Part shown: one piece after another, positions 8,671-17,852 of the stretch | Layout of the letters: every line of letters starts with the position of its first letter | Position numbering within the stretch: position 1 is the stretch's first letter | Source: JBEIDK01 sp040383485 | GTDB lineage: Bacteria; Bacteroidota; Bacteroidia; UBA4408 | DNA: 44,978 nucleotides | Direction of reading: 5' to 3' | Assembly (NCBI GenBank): GCA_040383485.1 | Contig: JBEIDK010000012.1 | Location: 1-44,978, forward strand | The notes under the pieces: generated by a model | Database searches by the model: none | What the model was told of the DNA's origin: nothing | What the model saw: the letters and a program-made list of their open reading frames with translations, nothing else | Translations under genes and position numbers: made by a program

Positions 8671-11154
8671 GTGAAATATAGATTAACTATTATTGCAATG
8701 TTCCTTTGCCTTAAGGTAAACGCTCAAACAAGCGTTAAAGGTAGGGTGCTTGATGCAAATACAAATGAACCACTGCCATTTATAAATATCGTTTTTAAAG
8801 GTACCACCATAGGCACTACTACTGACTTTGATGGGCATTATATTATTTCTACTGATAAAATCGCTGACAGTTTGGTTTTTAATTATCTTGGATATTTACG
8901 TAAAGCAGTTAAGGTAAAGCAAAGTCAATCTCAAGAAATTGATATTATTCTAGAAGCTAATACCATTACCTTAAAAGAAATTATTATCAAGCCTGGAGCT
9001 AATCCTGCGCATCGCATTATCAAAAATGTAATTGCTAATAAAAGCAAGAACGACATAGAAAAGCTAGATGCTTATGAATATGAAGTCTATAGCAAATATG
9101 AAGTGGATATAAATAATATTACTGACAAATTTAAAAAACGAAAGTTGATGAAGCCTTTCGATTTTATATTCCATAATATAGATAGCACTTCAAAAAATGA
9201 AAAGCCCTATTTGCCAATGTTTATTTCTGAAACCGTCTCAGATTATTCATACCGTAAAAATCCAAAGGCAAGAAAGGAAGTAATTAAAGCTACTAAAGTT
9301 GCGGGTGTGCAAGATGCGAGCGTGAGTCAGGCAATGGGTAATATGAATTATTATACAAATATCTATGACAATGCATTTTTACTTTTTGGAAAAAAATTTA
9401 CCAGTCCAATATCTGATAATGCTCTATTTTTTTATAAGTTTTATTTGATTGATAGCATGTATATTGATAACAGATTTTGCTACCAAATACAATTTAAACC
9501 AAAGCGAAAAGAAGAACTAACTTTTGCTGGTAACATCTGGATTAACGATTCTACATGGGCTATAAAACGTTTTGAAATGAGTGTTTCGAAAGACGCTAAC
9601 ATCAATTTTATAAATGGATTTACATTTATCCAAGAATTTGTAACAGTACAAAATGCCTGGATGTTGAGTAAAGATAAAATGGTTGTAGATGCAGCATTAC
9701 GCGATAAGCAAATGGGCGCTTATTTAAGAAAAACAACATCTTATAAAGATTTTAAAATAAATCCTAACTATGATGATAAGTATTTTAAGGGTGGTGAAAA
9801 AACAATTGTGCTTGATGGAGCCGAAAATAAAGCAACTAATTATTGGCAACAAGCAAGGCATGATACATTAAGTCGCAATGAGGATATGGTTTATAAAATG
9901 GTTGATACCATACAAACATTACAAAGATTTAAGCGTCTGCGCGATATTGGTCAAACTTTTTATACTGGCTACTATGTATATAAAAAGTTTGAGTATGGGC
10001 CATATTTTACAACTTACAGTTTTAATCAGGTTGAAGGCAGTAGGATTAGATTAGGCGGGCGTACAAGTAATGCATTTAGCAAGTGGTGGGAAGTAAGCGG
10101 ATATGGAGCTTATGGTTTTTTAGATGAAAAATATAAAGGTAGCATAGGCATTCGTGGTTTCTTGCAAAAGAAACCTACACGAAGAATGGTTTCATTGGTT
10201 TACAAAAAAGATTATGAAGTGTTAGGACAAAGTGCCAATGCTTTTCAGCAAGATAATATTATTGCTTCTTTTTTTCGACGCAACCCATTGAGTAATTTAA
10301 CCGAAGTAGATAAAGTTTTTGGCTACTATGACCACGAATGGTTTAGTGGTTTTAACTCCCGTATTAATTTAAGCTATAGAAAAATAAAACCTTTAGGTGC
10401 AACCAAATATGAGTACTTAGACGATAATAATAATAAATTACAACAAGCAAATATCATTGCATCTGAAGTAGGTTTTACAACTCGTTTCGCGTGGAATGAA
10501 AAATTTATCAACGGAGAATTTCAGAGAGTTAGCTTGGGAACAACTTATCCGGTATTACAGCTCAATTTTAGTGCTAATTTAAAAGGTGTATTCGGCAGCC
10601 AATATAATTTTCAGAGGGCATCAATAAGTGTAAGTGATAGGTATAGACAAAACCCTATAGGTTATATTGATTATATGTTTGAGATTGGTAAAACTTGGGG
10701 TAAGGTACCGTATCCTTTACTTAATTTACACCCAGGCAATGAAACATACGCGTATGATTCCTATTCCTTTAACCTAATGAACTATTTTGAGTTTGGTAGC
10801 GATAAATACATTATTGCGACAGCAACGCATCATTTCGATGGTTTTTTCTTGAATAAATTCCCACTTATAAAAAAGTTAAAATGGCGTGAATTGGTCTCAA
10901 CTAAAGTAGTGTGGGGAGACATTAGTGATATGAATAAAACAACATTGATTATGCCAAAAACACTAAGCTCATTACGCAGTAAACCTTATGTGGAGCTGGG
11001 TGCTGGTATAGAAAACATTTTTAAGATTTTACGAATTGATGCCATGTGGCGGCTAACATACATCAATTCAAATTACGTGGAGGAATACGAGAAAAATAGC
11101 CCATCTAAAATTTCAAAATTTGGTATTAGGGCAACGTTACAGTTTGGGTTTTAG
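8671..11154 (+). CDS. DUF5686/carboxypeptidase-regulatory-like outer-membrane protein
   Basis: An 827-residue protein with a signal peptide ending at VNAQ (19), a CarboxypepD_reg-like beta-sandwich (about 22-100; VKGRVLDANTNEPLPFINI, then TTTDFDGHY), and a long DUF5686 region rich in beta strands that ends in a phenylalanine (LQFGF), as expected for an outer-membrane barrel. It is often annotated as a TonB-linked relative but has no plug domain. Function is unknown. The start is GTG at 8671; an in-frame TGA sits directly upstream and no ATG gives a usable signal peptide. The gap after crcB is 116 bases with no clear promoter box. Confidence 0.87.
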   Translation: MKYRLTIIAMFLCLKVNAQTSVKGRVLDANTNEPLPFINIVFKGTTIGTTTDFDGHYIISTDKIADSLVFNYLGYLRKAVKVKQSQSQEIDIILEANTITLKEIIIKPGANPAHRIIKNVIANKSKNDIEKLDAYEYEVYSKYEVDINNITDKFKKRKLMKPFDFIFHNIDSTSKNEKPYLPMFISETVSDYSYRKNPKARKEVIKATKVAGVQDASVSQAMGNMNYYTNIYDNAFLLFGKKFTSPISDNALFFYKFYLIDSMYIDNRFCYQIQFKPKRKEELTFAGNIWINDSTWAIKRFEMSVSKDANINFINGFTFIQEFVTVQNAWMLSKDKMVVDAALRDKQMGAYLRKTTSYKDFKINPNYDDKYFKGGEKTIVLDGAENKATNYWQQARHDTLSRNEDMVYKMVDTIQTLQRFKRLRDIGQTFYTGYYVYKKFEYGPYFTTYSFNQVEGSRIRLGGRTSNAFSKWWEVSGYGAYGFLDEKYKGSIGIRGFLQKKPTRRMVSLVYKKDYEVLGQSANAFQQDNIIASFFRRNPLSNLTEVDKVFGYYDHEWFSGFNSRINLSYRKIKPLGATKYEYLDDNNNKLQQANIIASEVGFTTRFAWNEKFINGEFQRVSLGTTYPVLQLNFSANLKGVFGSQYNFQRASISVSDRYRQNPIGYIDYMFEIGKTWGKVPYPLLNLHPGNETYAYDSYSFNLMNYFEFGSDKYIIATATHHFDGFFLNKFPLIKKLKWRELVSTKVVWGDISDMNKTTLIMPKTLSSLRSKPYVELGAGIENIFKILRIDAMWRLTYINSNYVEEYEKNSPSKISKFGIRATLQFGF

Positions 11155-11175
11155 AAGAATTGATGAAACTCCACT

Positions 11176-12768
11176 TTACAATTTCTCCACAAAATACATA
11201 TCCAACATTCCTTTATTTTTGGCTGCAACTTTTCCCCTATGCACAAACTTAAAATTATTTTTCACCAACTCATACGTTGATTGTGAAATGTTTATTTTTC
11301 CAGGTTCACTATTTTGTTCCATGCGTGCAGCAGTATTTACAGTGTCGCCCCATATATCGTAAGCAAATTTACGAACCCCAACAATGCCCGCCACTACCGG
11401 ACCACTGTGAATGCCAATTCTAATGCCAGCCCTTGATTTAGAAAGTGCTCCAAAAATTGAATTGGTGGTTGCCATGTAATCAACAATTTCGAACGCTGCG
11501 TTTATGATAGCAGTAGCGTGATTCGAATTCTCATTCGGCAAACCACCAACTGCTAAGTAAGCATCACCAATGGTTTTAATTTTTTCTAAATTATGTTTTT
11601 GTATAATCTCATCAAATGCTTTAAAACACTTGTCAATTTCAGCTACTAATTCCTTTGGCCCTAATGTTTCGCTAATACCGCTAAAGTTTACAAAATCGGT
11701 GAATAATACACTTACATTGTCGTACTGACGGGCTTCTGAGCTGCCATTCAACTTAAGCTCATTTGCAATTTCAACGGGTAAAATGTTATGCAATAAATCT
11801 TCTGTCTTACGTTTTTCTTTCTCCAGATTATGATTGCTTATATTTAATTTTCGGTTGTAGCTTTTTTGGTTTTTATAATTGATATAGATAAAAAACAAGG
11901 ATACCAATACTAGAATAAAGCCAATAATAAATCCGTTGCGCTGTACATTTTTTATTTCAATTTCCTTTTTTTGATTCGAGATTTCAACCTTCTGTAATTC
12001 TTTTTCTTTTGATGAAACTAACAACTGTGCTTCAGTAATTTTCTTCTCTTGCTCAACAATTTTCAATTGTTTTTCCTTTTCTTTTTTCTCTGCAGTTTCC
12101 TTTAGTAATGCCATCTTCTGTAACTGCTTCACCTTGTTCGATAATTCTAATTCTTGTTCTTTAATTTTTAATTCTTGACTTTTTCTTTCAAGCTTTTCGT
12201 TGCTTATTTTTTCGTTTAGCTTTAATTGTGTTTCCTTTTTTGTAAAGTCAATCCTCATTTCATTCTTCACTTTTTCCTTTTGCACAATACTATCTTTTAA
12301 GGATAAATTATTCTTTACGTCTTTTTGATACTCTGAAGCTTTTGGGAAATAGGAAAGTTTAGAATAAACTTTTGCCATGTCATCAGTAACTTTTGCTACT
12401 CCTTGTTTATAATTTAACTCCTCATAAATTTCTTTTGCTCTTTCGAAGTTTTGAGATGCTTCAGGATACCTGAACCTACTTAAACAACAGAGCCCTTTGG
12501 CATGATAGCCTTTAGCCAAGTATAATTTATTATTACTTTTTTTAGAAAGTTCAATGAGCTGTTCAGCCAATTTTGTACCCTCTTCTGGATTTATTTTTTG
12601 AATCTGTAAAGCTTGGCTTTCAAGCAACTTAAAAGCTGAGGTGTCAGCATTGATTTGGTATTTAGCCGCAGAATACAATTGGGTATTAACAAAGAATAAA
12701 ATGATGAATAAGCAAAACAGTTTTGGTGTTGCTTTGGCAAAAAATACAATATTAATTTTTGTTTTCAA
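11176..12768 (-). CDS. Transmembrane class III adenylate cyclase with periplasmic TPR/coiled-coil region
   Basis: A 530-residue protein: signal or anchor segment (about 15-33), helical TPR-like region (about 40-150), long charged coiled coil (about 160-275), transmembrane helix (279-296), signalling-helix linker (KTEDLLHNILP) and a class III cyclase domain (about 350-505). Metal ligands are D358 and D402. K398 and D471 are the pair that selects adenine rather than guanine, and N478/R482 fit the transition-state residues, so the product is predicted to be cAMP. The start appears to be TTG at 12768, since no in-frame ATG lies between it and the upstream stop. It follows the TPR gene by 15 bases, probably as an operon. 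The coil and TPR should face the periplasm. Confidence 0.9.
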   Translation of the reverse strand: MKTKINIVFFAKATPKLFCLFIILFFVNTQLYSAAKYQINADTSAFKLLESQALQIQKINPEEGTKLAEQLIELSKKSNNKLYLAKGYHAKGLCCLSRFRYPEASQNFERAKEIYEELNYKQGVAKVTDDMAKVYSKLSYFPKASEYQKDVKNNLSLKDSIVQKEKVKNEMRIDFTKKETQLKLNEKISNEKLERKSQELKIKEQELELSNKVKQLQKMALLKETAEKKEKEKQLKIVEQEKKITEAQLLVSSKEKELQKVEISNQKKEIEIKNVQRNGFIIGFILVLVSLFFIYINYKNQKSYNRKLNISNHNLEKEKRKTEDLLHNILPVEIANELKLNGSSEARQYDNVSVLFTDFVNFSGISETLGPKELVAEIDKCFKAFDEIIQKHNLEKIKTIGDAYLAVGGLPNENSNHATAIINAAFEIVDYMATTNSIFGALSKSRAGIRIGIHSGPVVAGIVGVRKFAYDIWGDTVNTAARMEQNSEPGKINISQSTYELVKNNFKFVHRGKVAAKNKGMLDMYFVEKL

Positions 12769-12783
12769 TGTTTGCTTATAAAA

Positions 12784-13401
12784 CTATTCTAGCGCTTTTA
12801 GGCCTTCAAACGCTGTTTGGTCTGTTGGGTAAAATATTAATGCTTTATTGTAAAAATCTTTTGCATCAGCATTCTTTTTTAATTTCTGTTTTGTTAAAGC
12901 TAAAATAATTACTGTATCGTAATTAAAAGGATATAGATTATAAACTTTTTCGAAATATTTTTCGGCATTGGCATAGTCATTTTTATTATAAAATATTAAG
13001 CCAACAAAGTAATTTACCGTAGAATTTTTTTCATCTATCTTTAATATTTCAAGGTACTGTTCTAGCACTGCATCCCAATTAGCCAAGGCAGAAGCAGGTA
13101 GCACAAATCCTAGTCTTGCCTCAACCGAGTTAGGTTTTATTTGTATGGCTATTTTATAGTATTTAACTGATTCTTCATAATTTGCCATATAATAAAATAG
13201 CCAACCTAAGCGCACGTTTAGTTCATAAAATTTAGCATCGTAAATTTCTAACAAATCATTTACAGCAAGTTGATATTCTTTATTAGTCTCATTCGTATAA
13301 CTTTTTAAAAAAGCATCGGGTACACTAATTTTATTTTGAGAAAATGCATATGATTTAAATAAGAAAACCAATAAGACAAATAGCACTTTATTCTTTTTCA
13401 T
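12784..13401 (-). CDS. Exported TPR protein preceding adenylate cyclase
   Basis: A 205-residue protein with a signal peptide (MKKNKVLFVLLVFLF..., cleavage probably after AFSQ) and four to five tetratricopeptide-like repeats (for example VRLGWLFYYMANYEESVKYY, then YFVGLIFYNKNDYANAEKYF). TPR solenoids bind other proteins, so a periplasmic partner role is likely. It is transcribed just ahead of the cyclase gene, whose own N-terminal half is also TPR-like. I infer a shared sensory module. No enzymatic motif is seen. Two copies of ATTAACGAAG lie upstream at 13419-13428 and 13461-13470. Confidence 0.85.
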   Translation of the reverse strand: MKKNKVLFVLLVFLFKSYAFSQNKISVPDAFLKSYTNETNKEYQLAVNDLLEIYDAKFYELNVRLGWLFYYMANYEESVKYYKIAIQIKPNSVEARLGFVLPASALANWDAVLEQYLEILKIDEKNSTVNYFVGLIFYNKNDYANAEKYFEKVYNLYPFNYDTVIILALTKQKLKKNADAKDFYNKALIFYPTDQTAFEGLKALE

Positions 13402-13418
13402 TTTATTTGATTTATATA

Positions 13419-13470
13419 ATTAACGAAGGGTCTTAGACATAATATTGGATTCACAAACGAATTAACGAAG
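13419..13470. repeat. Pair of 10-bp direct repeats (ATTAACGAAG)
   Basis: Identical decamers at 13419-13428 and 13461-13470, spaced 42 bases start to start (four helical turns), in the divergent region between the TPR-cyclase operon and the SurA-like gene. They could be paired binding sites for a regulator; chance is not excluded in AT-rich DNA. Confidence 0.3.
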
Positions 13471-13538
13471 TTTTAAACAATTAAATTTATAAAATTGTAA
13501 CTTAATTTAATAGAATTTCATTTGTGATTGAAGATGTG

Positions 13539-13546
13539 TAAGTTTG
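13539..13546 (+). promoter_or_regulatory. Promoter -7 box of the SurA-like lipoprotein gene
   Basis: TAAGTTTG fits TAnnTTTG. Transcription would begin near 13553, 15 bases before the ATG at 13568. This makes the in-frame TTG at 13544 an unlikely start. No -33 element at ideal spacing; a TTTG at 13521 is rather close. Confidence 0.5.
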
Positions 13547-13567
13547 ATAAATAAAGATTTTGTAGTC

Positions 13568-14419
13568 ATGAAAATACAAGTTTGGTATAAAAGTTTATTG
13601 GCAATAACTATTGCAATATTAATAACTGCCTGTAGCAACGATAAAAAAGAAAATGCCATTGCGAGGGTTTATGATAACTATCTTTATAAAGATGATGTTA
13701 AGACGATACTAAATAATGAGTTGTCTAAAAAAGATAGCGCATTATTAGTAAAATCATTTATTAATTCATGGATAGAAAAAAATATTGAATTAAAGAAAGC
13801 AGAAGAAAACTTAACAGCAACAGACAAAGACGTGCAGCAGCAATTAGATGACTACAGAATTTCATTAATTAATTATAAGTATGAAAATGCATTTGTAAAT
13901 GAAAAACTTGATACTGCTGTTAGTAACCAAGAAATAGTAAAGTATTATAATGAAAACAGCAGTAGTTTTGAGTTAAAGGACAATATTATTAAAGTTCTTT
14001 ACGTAAAAATAAAGAGAGAATCTCCTATGGTTAATAAGTTTAAAAAGTTGTTTAAAGTAATTAATGATAAGAATAAGAAAACACTTGAAGATTTAAGCGT
14101 TCAGTATGCTGATAATTATTATTTTAAAGAGGATGCCTGGTTGTTATTCGATGATTTATTGAAAGAAATTCCTATTAAGACATACGATAAGGAACAGTTT
14201 TTACAGAATAATAGAAGTGTAGAAATTGTTGATGCCGACTACGTTTATTTGGTAAATATTATTGATTTCAAAATTAAGGAAAGTATATCACCTTTGGCAT
14301 TTGAAAAACAAAACATAAGGAATATTATCTTGAATAAAAGAAAGATAGCAATGATACAACAACTACGAAAAGAATTAAGACTTGACGCCGAAAACAAAAG
14401 AGAAATAGAAATTTATTAA
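13568..14419 (+). CDS. SurA/parvulin-like lipoprotein, probable periplasmic chaperone
   Basis: A 283-residue lipoprotein with lipobox LITAC (Cys at about 22). The helical N-terminal part (RVYDNYLYKDDVKTIL, then a segment ending WIEKNIELKKAEE) resembles the SurA/PrsA chaperone region, and the last helix (IRNIILNKRKIAMIQQL) resembles the C-terminal return helix. The middle segment lies where a parvulin isomerase domain would be, but I cannot recognise its usual pattern (HIL near the start, G-x-LG, final G-H-I). It may be a chaperone without isomerase activity. The start is set by the promoter at 13539. Its end overlaps the convergent glycosyltransferase gene by 4 bases. Confidence 0.7.
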   Translation: MKIQVWYKSLLAITIAILITACSNDKKENAIARVYDNYLYKDDVKTILNNELSKKDSALLVKSFINSWIEKNIELKKAEENLTATDKDVQQQLDDYRISLINYKYENAFVNEKLDTAVSNQEIVKYYNENSSSFELKDNIIKVLYVKIKRESPMVNKFKKLFKVINDKNKKTLEDLSVQYADNYYFKEDAWLLFDDLLKEIPIKTYDKEQFLQNNRSVEIVDADYVYLVNIIDFKIKESISPLAFEKQNIRNIILNKRKIAMIQQLRKELRLDAENKREIEIY

Positions 14420-15534
14420 GTTTTCTTGATACATTGCCAAAGCAAGTCGGCACTTTTTTGCCACGAAAAATCCTTTGCTCTTTTTATACCACTTTCAATT
14501 AGTTCCGTCCTTAAGTTTTCGTCCGAATTTATTTTAAACATCGCTTCACTAATTTCGTTAACGTCGAAAGGATTAACCAGCAGTGCCGCATTACCTGCTA
14601 CTTCGGGCATAGATGTAATTTTAGAAGTTATTACAGGAACGCCGCTTTGCATTGCCTCTATTATAGGTATGCCAAAACCTTCGAAGTAAGGAATATAGGT
14701 AACAGCTCTTGCTGATGCTGTTAATTTATAAACTTCTTCATCTAAAATTCGGCCTGTAAATATTACATCCGATTTAAATGCTAGATTTTTGAAACTTTGC
14801 TCCATCTCCTTCGTCCAAAAATATTTAGCACCTACAATAATTAATTTAAACGCACTATTTAATTCTTTCTTAAACAAGTCAAATGCCATAAGTAAGTTAA
14901 TGATATTTTTTCTTGGATGCAAGGAGCCAACAAATAGAAAATAATCTACTCCTGCTGAATATTTGCCTCTTGTTGCAAGTATTTCATCTTGGTTTAATAT
15001 TTTAAAATTAATGTTTGCTGCATTATAAACAACATCAATTTTGCTTTCATCAATATCAAAAGTTTTTGAAATGTCGTTTTTTGAAAAATTAGAAACAGTA
15101 GCTATTCTAGAAGCTTTTTTAGCAAACTTTGGATAGAAATAATGATAATATTTCTTCACTAACCAAGGTACATCTTTTGGGTAGTGCATAAAGTTTAAAT
15201 CATGAAATACTGCAATTTGATTTACGTTTGTGCCTAAACATAAAAACCCATCAGGACTAAGATATAAATCTGGCTTGAGTTTATTGAGTAATGGTGCAAC
15301 GCTGAATTCTAACCAATAGTAAAATAAAAAAGGATGCCGTGCTTGAGGACTTAAAACAATAGGAGTAATATTATCTGAGAAGATAAAATCTTCGTCATAA
15401 TCTCTGTCAAACAAAAAATAAAAATGGTCATTAGGATGTTGTTGCGTAATTAACTTTAATGTTTCAAAAGTAAATCTGCCAATACCTTCAAGTTTATTTT
15501 TTATTAAAAGCCTTGTATTTACAACTATTTCCAA
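14416..15534 (-). CDS. Family 4 glycosyltransferase (GT-B)
   Basis: A 372-residue retaining glycosyltransferase. The C-terminal nucleotide-sugar domain shows FVGSLHPRKN (201-210) and the E-x7-E motif EGFGIPIIE (285-293); the N-terminal acceptor domain begins EIVVNTRLL with the loop KLEGIGRFTFE. Members build lipopolysaccharide or exopolysaccharide, transferring from an activated sugar; the substrate cannot be read from sequence. The start is TTG at 15534: the frame is open to a stop at 15568 without any ATG, and TTG gives the typical N-terminus. The hbd gene lies 33 bases upstream on the same strand, so the two may be co-transcribed. Confidence 0.88.
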   Translation of the reverse strand: MEIVVNTRLLIKNKLEGIGRFTFETLKLITQQHPNDHFYFLFDRDYDEDFIFSDNITPIVLSPQARHPFLFYYWLEFSVAPLLNKLKPDLYLSPDGFLCLGTNVNQIAVFHDLNFMHYPKDVPWLVKKYYHYFYPKFAKKASRIATVSNFSKNDISKTFDIDESKIDVVYNAANINFKILNQDEILATRGKYSAGVDYFLFVGSLHPRKNIINLLMAFDLFKKELNSAFKLIIVGAKYFWTKEMEQSFKNLAFKSDVIFTGRILDEEVYKLTASARAVTYIPYFEGFGIPIIEAMQSGVPVITSKITSMPEVAGNAALLVNPFDVNEISEAMFKINSDENLRTELIESGIKRAKDFSWQKSADLLWQCIKKT

Positions 15535-15567
15535 GCGATATTGAATTTTGAAAATAGATGAATAAAA

Positions 15568-16461
15568 TTATTTTTTAAACCTATCAGCAACAACTAATTC
15601 TTTTGAGCCTGCTTCATATTTGTAAAATCCATTGCCTGATTTTACACCTAAATGTCCGGCAGTAACCATATTTACTAATAAAGGACAAGGAGCATATTTA
15701 GAATTTCCGAATCCATTGTAGAGCACATTCATTATAGACAAACAAACATCTAAACCAATAAAATCAGCCAATTGAAGTGGTCCCATTGGATGAGCCATTC
15801 CTAGTTTTATTACGGTATCTATTTCCGCCACACCAGCCACACCTTCGTGCAAACTAATGATAGCCTCATTAATCATGGGTAATAAGATTCTGTTGGCAAC
15901 AAATCCCGGATAATCGTTTACTTCGGTAGGTGATTTCTTAAGCTGAACACTTAAATCCATGATTATTTTAGTGGTTTCATTGCTTGTAGAATAACCTCTA
16001 ATTACTTCAACCAGTTTCATTACTGGCACCGGATTCATAAAGTGCATTCCTATAACTAACTCTGCACGTTTTGTAACCGAAGCAATTTTTGTAATTGGAA
16101 TTGATGAGGTGTTAGAAGCTAAAATAGTAGTTGGTTTACATGCGGCGTCCAACTCCCTAAAAATATTTAATTTAAGATCTAAATTTTCTGTTGCTGCTTC
16201 TACTACCAAATCAATATCAGCAACCGCTTCCTTCATGTTTGTTGAAGTAGCAATACAATTGAGTGTTTCTAGTTTTTTAGCCTCATCAATTAAGCCTTTT
16301 GCAACTTGTCTGTCTAAGTTTTTAGAAATAGTAGCAATTGCCTTTTCTAAAGCTTTTTCAGAAATGTCAATTAATACAGTATTGAATCCACATTGAGCAA
16401 ATGTATGAGCAATGCCATTACCCATAGCACCAGAACCAATTACAGCAACTTTTTGTATCAT
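15568..16461 (-). CDS. 3-hydroxybutyryl-CoA dehydrogenase
   Basis: NAD-dependent oxidation of 3-hydroxyacyl-CoA, most like short-chain (hbd/paaH/mmgB) enzymes; cytosolic, in fatty-acid or aromatic-acid breakdown. At 297 residues it is full length. The Rossmann motif GSGAMG (9-14) lies at the N-terminus. Active-site residues are S119, H140 (GMHFMNP), E152 and N190 (GFVANR). The C-terminal dimer domain shows HPMGPLQLADFIGLD and ends GNGFYKY. It has its own promoter (16484-16491) and no beta-oxidation partners nearby. The nearby hppD gene suggests amino-acid catabolism, but they are separated by a terminator. Confidence 0.94.
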   Translation of the reverse strand: MIQKVAVIGSGAMGNGIAHTFAQCGFNTVLIDISEKALEKAIATISKNLDRQVAKGLIDEAKKLETLNCIATSTNMKEAVADIDLVVEAATENLDLKLNIFRELDAACKPTTILASNTSSIPITKIASVTKRAELVIGMHFMNPVPVMKLVEVIRGYSTSNETTKIIMDLSVQLKKSPTEVNDYPGFVANRILLPMINEAIISLHEGVAGVAEIDTVIKLGMAHPMGPLQLADFIGLDVCLSIMNVLYNGFGNSKYAPCPLLVNMVTAGHLGVKSGNGFYKYEAGSKELVVADRFKK

Positions 16462-16483
16462 AAAACAAAATAATTTTGAGGCG

Positions 16484-16491
16484 CAAACCTA
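16484..16491 (-). promoter_or_regulatory. Promoter -7 box of the hbd-type gene
   Basis: TAGGTTTG inside GTGTAGGTTTGC, minus strand, fits TAnnTTTG. Start of transcription near 16477, leader about 16 bases. The same TGTAGGTTTGC is found before lpxC and pyrB. Confidence 0.6.
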
Positions 16492-16590
16492 CACGATTTT
16501 TTCAATTATTAGAATTTTGTTTTAAACCATTAATATTATTATTTTCAATCCCCAAAAGTGCATAATTAAGTTCCGTAATTGGTGTTAAAC

Positions 16591-16621
16591 AAAAAAGGCT
16601 GTACTCATTTGTACAACCTTT
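16591..16621 (-). terminator. Intrinsic terminator after hppD
   Basis: Arms 16594-16604 and 16611-16621 form an 11-pair stem with a six-base loop; the single mismatch on the plus strand is a G-U pair on the minus strand. A run of T follows on the minus strand. It lies 19 bases after the hppD stop. Confidence 0.8.
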
Positions 16622-16639
16622 ATTTATTTTTCTTATTTC

Positions 16640-17782
16640 TTATAAGGTTCCTCTTAATTCTTGCTCGCGTTCTATTGACTCAAACAAGGCTTTAAAGTTT
16701 CCTTTACCAAAAGATTTTGCTCCTTTGCGTTGAATAATTTCGTAGAAAACGGTTGGTCTATCTTCAACTGGTTTTGTAAAAATTTGAAGTAAATATCCCT
16801 CTTCATCGCGGTCAACTAAAATGTTCAGTTTTTTCAAATCTTCGTAGTCTTCATCAATTTTGCCAACCCTCTCAGCAGCGTCTGTATAATAATTTTCAGG
16901 TACATATAAAAACTCTACTCCCCTCTCACGCAAAGTTGAAACAGTATGTAAAATATTATCGGTAGCTAAAGCTAAATGTTGTACGCCAGCACCTTTGTAA
17001 AATTCAATATATTCTTCAATTTGTGATTTCTTTTTGCCATCAGCGGGTTCATTTATCGGGAATTTTACATAACCATTTCCATTGCTAACCACCTTACTCA
17101 TTAACGATGTATATTCTGTTGAAATATCGTTGTCGTCAAAAGTAATGATAAGCTTAAAGCCTAGAACGTCTTCGTAAAACTTTACCCACTCATTCATCTT
17201 TCCAAGCTCAACATTACCAACACAGTGGTCAATAAACTTAAGGCCTATTGGAGTTGATTTAAAAGTAGACTTAGCGGGTTTGTATCCCGGCAAAAATGCT
17301 CCTTTATAATTTTTGCGTTCAACAAAGGTATGTATGGTTTCACCATAGGTTTTTATGGAAGCTATTTTTACCTCACCATTTTCATCTTTTAAAGTTTGAG
17401 GAGCAATAGCGCTAAGAGCACCTCTATCAGTTGTTGCCTTGTACGAATATTCAGCATCATCAACCCAAAGCGCTAGCACTTTAACTCCATCGCCATGTTT
17501 GCGCACATGCTCTGAAATTTCACTATTAGGGTCGAAAGAAGTTGTTAAAACTAATCTTATTTTATCTTGTTGTAAAACATATGAAGCCCTATCCTTTACA
17601 CCTGTTTCTAGGCCTGCGTAAGCCACTAATTCAAAACCAAATGCGGCCTGATAGTAATATGCCGACTGCTTTGCATTGCCAACATAAAACTCAACATAGT
17701 CAGTTCCGTTTAACGGTAAAAAATCGTTTGCTTGGTGTTTGTGCAATTCGTCTAATGTTACACCTTTTGTTACTGTTTCCAT
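16640..17782 (-). CDS. hppD: 4-hydroxyphenylpyruvate dioxygenase
   Basis: Iron(II) enzyme that converts 4-hydroxyphenylpyruvate to homogentisate in tyrosine breakdown. The 380-residue protein has two vicinal-oxygen-chelate domains; the N-terminal one starts GTDYVEFYVGNAKQSAYYY. Iron ligands are H186 (FIDHCVGNV), H269 (GVQHLAL) and E348 (FYEIIQRKG), followed by the conserved FGKGNFKALFE lid helix. All catalytic residues are intact. It has a promoter box at 17799-17806 and its own terminator, so it is probably a single-gene unit. No homogentisate dioxygenase gene lies in the window. Pyomelanin formation is possible but not shown. Confidence 0.97.
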   Translation of the reverse strand: METVTKGVTLDELHKHQANDFLPLNGTDYVEFYVGNAKQSAYYYQAAFGFELVAYAGLETGVKDRASYVLQQDKIRLVLTTSFDPNSEISEHVRKHGDGVKVLALWVDDAEYSYKATTDRGALSAIAPQTLKDENGEVKIASIKTYGETIHTFVERKNYKGAFLPGYKPAKSTFKSTPIGLKFIDHCVGNVELGKMNEWVKFYEDVLGFKLIITFDDNDISTEYTSLMSKVVSNGNGYVKFPINEPADGKKKSQIEEYIEFYKGAGVQHLALATDNILHTVSTLRERGVEFLYVPENYYTDAAERVGKIDEDYEDLKKLNILVDRDEEGYLLQIFTKPVEDRPTVFYEIIQRKGAKSFGKGNFKALFESIEREQELRGTL

Positions 17783-17798
17783 TTTGTAAAATTTTATG

Positions 17799-17806
17799 CA
17801 AAATTA
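17799..17806 (-). promoter_or_regulatory. Promoter -7 box of hppD
   Basis: TAATTTTG (followed by C) on the minus strand, matching TAnnTTTG. Transcription would begin near 17792, about 10 bases before the ATG. Confidence 0.5.
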
Positions 17807-17852
17807 TTTTTTTCTTTAGAATACTTGTAATTTATTTTATATTAAGTACTGT

